64,000 nucleotides of DNA from Owenia fusiformis (Eukaryota > Annelida > Polychaeta > Sabellida > Oweniidae), in the NCBI GenBank assembly GCA_903813345.2, contig CAIIXF020000005.1, positions 36,581,375-36,645,374 of the forward strand. Direction: 5' to 3'. This document shows, piece after piece, positions 59,220-64,000 of the stretch. Position 1 is the first letter of the stretch. Each line of letters opens with the position of its first letter. Position numbers and translations under genes: made by a program. Below the pieces are notes generated by a model. That model saw only the letters and a list, made by a program, of their open reading frames with translations. It had not been told where the DNA came from and did no database searches.

Positions 59220-59640
59220 GTTGTTCATTTTCTGAGTCCCTTTGATTTATATTTGAAATCTCAGTTAAAGGTTTTGGATCTTCATTTTCTGAGTTTCTCT
59301 GGTTTCTTTGTGAAACAACGGTTGAAGATCTGGGATCTTCTTTCCGCTGGTTGAAGGTTTGGAATCTTCATTTTTTTGAGTCACTTTTGTTTCTTTGTGA
59401 AACACCGGTTGAATGTTTGGTGTTCATTTTTTGATTCAATTTGGTTCCTCTGTGAAACTCTGGTTGAAGATATGGGATCTTCATCCTCTGAATCACTTTG
59501 TTTCTTTGTGAAGCGCTGGTCGAGTGTTTTGGGATCTTCGTTTTCTGAGTCACTTTGGTCTCTTTGAGAAACTCTGGCTGAAGATTTGGGGTGTTCATTT
59601 TCCAATTCATTTTGCTTTCTTTGTGGAATGCTGATTGAAT
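59220..59640 (-). repeat. Tandem ~57-60 bp repeats at the 3' end of the ankyrin-peptidase gene
   Basis: Units read SQRDQSDSENEDPKT or FTKKQSDSEDEDPISS in the coding part and continue beyond the stop codon as the same DNA repeat, out of frame, to about 59220. About seven units in all. Confidence 0.8.
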
Positions 59641-62600
59641 ATTCAGGTCCATCATATTCTGAGTCACTTCTAGGGCTTAGTGAATAACTGTCAGAAGATT
59701 GAATGTCTTCCTCTTCTGAGTCATTCATGACCCTGTTTATTCTCTCTTTCAAATTCAATCTCTTGCTATAAGACTCACCATTCTCAAATTTTAAAATGTT
59801 TTTAGTGCAAGAAAATTTAAATATTTTCTCCAAAAGCTCACAGTCTTGATTTGCTATATTGTTTAGCCTTTCTAATGCACCACTCAAAGAAAATGCTAGT
59901 GATACATGTCGTCCATAGAAGTTGCATTCATTTCTTTTGTCCCATCCTGCAAATATCATCCAACAGTTTGGGTGGTGGTTGTCACCATCTTCTGGTATTT
60001 GAAAAACTACGGTTCCACTCTCTCCTGGCTTGCTGTATTCAATATCAGAATCAGTTGGATTTTCATCACAAATAACTACCATGTTTTTTACCTTTGCTGC
60101 ACTGGATCTTCCGATCGCAACTTCACCTGCTACATCGAAGTCTAGTATTATCCCTCTCCTTTTGTCTGATCCTAATTTCATAACTTGGATATCTTCTTCA
60201 TCCTCAGTTTCACAATTGTCAACCATATATGTTATTTCCTCATTTATGATACTGTTTTCTTCTTGGTACTTATCTTCATATCCATGATCATCATCACTGC
60301 TTACACTTTCAACATTTCCATTGTCTGCTTCACTCTCATCTTCCTTGATGTTTTTATCTTTCTTCTCAATATCTACGTTTGTACATTTTTCAGCACTATT
60401 TACACTCTCCTCATTCTCATCGTCATCGTCATCGCTTGTGATCCTATTCACTTTGATGCAGCACTTAGAACATGCTTCATATTGAGAATGTAAGCCACTT
60501 GATTGGTCGACCTTAATGCAGGCAATGTCATACTCTTTATACATGTTTCCCAATGCATTTAGATCAATCTCTTCATTATTATCATCATGGAACATGTCAG
60601 TGTCAGCCTCTTCTTCTTCACATCCACTGCCAAGAGAAATTCGATATAAAACCTCAGAACCTATTCTATATATGTCTTCTTGTAACTCATTTGTCCAAGA
60701 TATGTATTCTACTTGATTTTCGCTATTAACACCGCATATTGCAAGACATTGTTCAACCACATGGTTGGCAGTTAAAACAAATATTTCTTGACTCTTGTCA
60801 TTTTGGTCATCCAATGCAGCTAAACCTCCAATTGTCCCACACGAGTGTTTCAAAGATATGTCAACCTTAACTTCATCATTTGGGTCACCATCACTGATGC
60901 GTTCCCTGCTATGTAGAGGTCCTCCTGCACATCCAAGCAACTGAGGGCCATATGATTCATTGCTTTTCCAAGGAACAAATTTGAAGCGGTACCCTGGTAT
61001 TTGTTGCTTTATGAAGGCAGATGTTTTGTTCACACATCCTTCAACTATCTGTATAATGTAGCTTCCATCATCCCCCATACCATAGAACTGCACAACAGGA
61101 ATCCTTGAAGAGAAAATTAACATTTTCAACAATGTATATATCAATACACCAGATGCGAGTAGAAATAGTTTGCGGTTTTGAAAAGAGTTTTTCAACTTTG
61201 AAAATTAAATTTTCTTTGAAAATGTGACTTCTAGGTCGGGGATATTCCCAACAGATCCCTTGTTGTTAAATCACAAAAAGTGAAATATCTATTCTGCTGT
61301 TGGGCATGTAATATATCCTTTTACTGGACAAATTTTAATTTGTTTAACTATCAGATTTAATTTTGTAATATCCTGCCATGTTATTTCCCCCGAATCAGCC
61401 ACCTGATGGCGAAAGAAGGAACTACCTACTCGCATCTGAGTAATTGAGCAAGTCTTCTACTTCTCAAGGTACAATTTTATGGATTTTTTTCTGGAAAGCA
61501 TAATTTTTGTTTCTAATGTTTTGTGAATTAGTAATGAATTGTGAGCAATCCTGTGTTGTTGAGTAAAGATGGGTATCGATATGGAACTTTTTGAACACAT
61601 GTTTCTCTTAAACCAGTCATCAAAAAATTCTGAAAATTTTACACATTGTCAATTTCATGGTCATCTTTTAAATAGTACCAATATAATTGGAAAAATATAT
61701 ATATAATTTCATCTATATTGTTTTAGAAAACACATCAAACACTTGTTTTGTTCTTGATATCATGTTTCCAGAGTGAAATGAAACATCTTTCCGAACCTCA
61801 TTGGATCAAAACGACATAAATACAACATGTTTAGGTCTCTCAATATTGTAATTGTACAAAGGAGATGTTGGTTGATTTTAAAAAAGTATCTTGTTAATGA
61901 AAGAAAAGGTTTATCTTGATTTTTATCTATGTTGGGGGGATTTTGTTTTAATTTTTTGAATACTTTTTTAAAATCAACCAAAAATTCCTTTGTATAACTA
62001 TAATATTGAGAGGTCTAAAAACATGTTGTATATGCTATTTTGTTCCAACAAGGTTCGGAAAGACATTTTATTTCATTCTCAAGAATTGGTAGAAAGGAGC
62101 AAAAGCAATTGCACTAGAAAAACAAAAAAATGTTAACAAAACAGTTATTTAAAATATTTCTAAATAATTTTCGCATTAAATTGTTGTCAACCAGTCAGCA
62201 TTACATAAAATACCGTGTTTTTTTACAGAATGTTTTTCTTATATATATCACAACAGTCATAGAGTTGGCATTGATCTCTTACTATGTTTACTAAAAGAAG
62301 ATGAAGCAATATAAATTCTTGAAAAAAGTATACAGACATGTCTCGATACTTTTTATTGTACCAAAAAATAACCTGGGCAGGTAAAGCAATTTTTTCAATT
62401 ATGTCATACTCTAGATTCATCTTAAAGGAAGCAACATCAACTTCTGTTCCTTTCAAAAGTATCTATTCAATGAAAATGCTTGTTCAAATCCTTGCTTACC
62501 ACCATGTAGGGTTTTGCCATGGGTTTTCAATTATATAGGTTGTTTTCTATTAATTTGTCTTGTTTACCTTTGCAGCAGGTTGTGATGGCATGGTTTTAAT

Positions 62601-64000
62601 CGTTTACTTGTCTTTCTCGTAGCAGATTTCAAAGGTTGTTGGGTCAATTCACTGCTGTTTCTTTCTGTATCGTTGTTTAAAGATCTACAAGCATATATCA
62701 ATGCAGTACTTGGTGTGAAAAGAATAGTCAAATGCTTGGAGAAAATAGATTTGAGGTAATATAAGATTGGCAAAATATGATATATGGGTTATTTGAATAT
62801 AGCTATTGACTATATGCATTTGTTTAAGTTAATTTATTGTTACATATACCTTAATTCTGTCACAATCATGTATAATGAATATCTGAAAGTTGCATCAGCT
62901 AACTCTATTTTGTTTTAGGGTAAAGCTTGTTTTCATTAAGAACAATGTTTCTTTCTTTTGAAATATTTGTTCAAATGAATTTCCTATTGCCAAATCAGGT
63001 TGGTGACATGTCATCTCAACCCCAAGTCTATTCAATTCTGTAAAACTCAGTCCAATATATATTTATTTATATTGAAGCCATCTCTATCATAAACGAGGAA
63101 TAATACCAATTAATCTTACCTCTGTAATTGATCTTCATTTTGCATTTCCAATTTTTCTGATGTTTTTTTCAGTTCAACTTGCATTTGTTGCAGTCCACCT
63201 TGGTCTTCTTGTAGTTTGTTTAGTTTGCTATGTACTGTCTTCTTTTCTTGTACTTCATTTCTTTCTTTTTGTTCTTCATTTACCTCTTTCTCTTTTGCTC
63301 TTACTACCTCATTTAAATGTTCATTATAACTTTTTTGTTCTTTTCTTTTGGTCTCTACTTTATGACAATTATGTAGTTGTTCAATGATAGCTGAAATCTC
63401 ACTGATGTCATCCGGATCCTTAAACAGGATGAAGTTAGTTTGCTCTGAAGGCAGGATTCCATCGTTAATTAGACATTTCATTGTATATGTGTATTGTCGG
63501 CTGTTTGACACACAAGTTTGATAAAGAGACTGCCTTGCCTGATATGATATATTTAATTTCCATTTCGCTTTCATTGCATCGATTTGTGTGGTAGATTCAC
63601 GTTGCTGATCATCTGTTGCATTTCTATTTAGTGACTTGAGTTTTTTGTAATTATCATCTTTGGCCCCCAGTATGGTTAAGAGAGAATATATTTCACTATG
63701 TTTAGGGTTGGACTTAGATATGTATGTCAATGCTGTGTTGCCATAATCATCAATAACATTAACATCTGCACAGGCATCTGTAAATATTCTGACCCATTTA
63801 ATGGATCTTTCCTGAATACTTATCATGAGTTCAGTTTTGTTACTGCTATTCCTGGAATTAACATCAGTACCATGGTCTATTAACCACTTTGCACATTCCA
63901 GAGACCTAGACTTACAAGCATACATCAATGCAGTCAAGCCAGCATTGTCCCTAGTATTGACATCCACACCATGCTCTATTAACCATTGCATACATTCCAG
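59381..64000 (-). CDS. Ankyrin repeat-coiled coil-trypsin-like peptidase (5' partial)
   Basis: Three exons join in phase 2: beyond 64000-63120, 62684-62568 and 61103-59381. The first has ankyrin repeats (MQWLIEHGVDVNTRDNAGLT, ALMYACKSRSLECAKWLIDH, YGNTALTYI) then a Glu/Lys/Gln coiled coil. The middle exon is a short basic linker. The last holds a trypsin-fold peptidase: His in VLTANHVVEQC (codon 60763-60761), Asp in YDIACIKV (60529-60527) and Ser in PGESGTVVF (60019-60017). Between Asp and Ser lies about 90 residues of mostly Asp/Glu. The tail is four to five repeats of about 19 residues. No signal peptide is visible in the window, so a cytoplasmic or nuclear protein is likely. The domain combination suggests regulated intracellular proteolysis; substrate unknown. 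The frame upstream of 61103 is MITE-derived and not coding. Confidence 0.75.
61151..61437. mobile_element. MITE with AGATGCGAGTAG termini, copy 2
   Basis: Starts AGATGCGAGTAG and ends CTACTCGCATCT. It is inverted relative to copy 1 (5220-5629) and shorter. It lies in the intron between the linker and peptidase exons of the minus-strand gene. Confidence 0.8.
61768..62085. repeat. Palindromic MITE-like element
   Basis: GAAATGAAACATCTTTCCGAACCT at the left is mirrored near 62050-62085, and AGGTCTCTCAATATTG near 61833 is mirrored near 62005. Arms of about 150 bp, non-coding, in the same intron as copy 2 above. Confidence 0.75.
62086..62567. other. Intron, nothing recognised
   Basis: Remaining part of the intron between the linker exon and the peptidase exon; AT-rich with no exon supported. 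Confidence 0.4.
62709..63119. other. Intron between ankyrin/coiled-coil exon and linker exon
   Basis: Donor GGTAAGATTAATTGG at 63119 and acceptors at 62685 and 62709, 24 bases apart and both in frame. The 24 bases between the two acceptors read TALIYACR, resembling an ankyrin helix, so alternative acceptor use or a relic repeat is possible. Confidence 0.5.

Noticed and set aside
61104-61195. N-terminal extension MKNSFQNRKL with a hydrophobic stretch ahead of the peptidase
   Set aside because: It overlaps an AGATGCGAGTAG MITE end and lies upstream of a good acceptor, so the hydrophobic segment is not a real signal peptide.

Overview
This is AT-rich animal nuclear DNA. Genes are split by many introns with metazoan splice signals, there are no operons, and almost every intron and intergenic gap carries short palindromic transposons. 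The proteins are animal orthologues (RPP30, NRBF2, CABIN1). The transposon mix (Penelope-like elements, hAT, Tc1/mariner and TTAA-type MITEs, elements with tandem core repeats) and a multi-domain fibrinogen-related gene suggest a marine invertebrate, perhaps a mollusc or another lophotrochozoan or lancelet-like animal. The species cannot be fixed from the sequence alone.

Layout. 1-3.0 kb: intergenic, with a palindromic element. 3.0-10.9 kb (+): RPP30, ten coding exons, including a U12-type intron and a GC-AG intron; introns hold nested MITEs and an inverted dimer of a Penelope-like 3' end. 12.1-13.2 kb (-): an unrecognised, disordered protein. 13.2-19.9 kb: intergenic, mostly repeats, including a ~1.3 kb element with eight tandem core repeats. 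19.9-21.5 kb (-): the last two exons of NRBF2. 22.5-25.1 kb: a nest of three Tc1/mariner-like MITEs and two ~750 bp hairpin elements flanked by TTAA. 25.1-29.1 kb: probable 5' region of CABIN1 plus weak minus-strand exon candidates.

From 29.1 to 58.4 kb (+), 29 coding exons in consistent phase encode 2563 residues of CABIN1, the Hir3-like TPR subunit of the HIRA histone chaperone complex. Its 3' end lies beyond the window or was not found. A same-strand gene for a secreted protein with three fibrinogen-related domains sits inside CABIN1 intron 7. A nearly intact antisense Penelope-like element sits in intron 25.

59.4-64.0 kb (-): a gene, partial at its 5' end, joining ankyrin repeats, a coiled coil and a trypsin-fold peptidase with a long acidic insert and a repetitive tail. 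This protein and the triple fibrinogen-domain gene are the least conventional coding content. RPP30 (tRNA 5' processing), NRBF2 (autophagy PI3-kinase complex) and CABIN1 (chromatin) do not form a common pathway; they look like ordinary neighbours in a repeat-rich genome. Many element boundaries are supported by exact target-site duplications.
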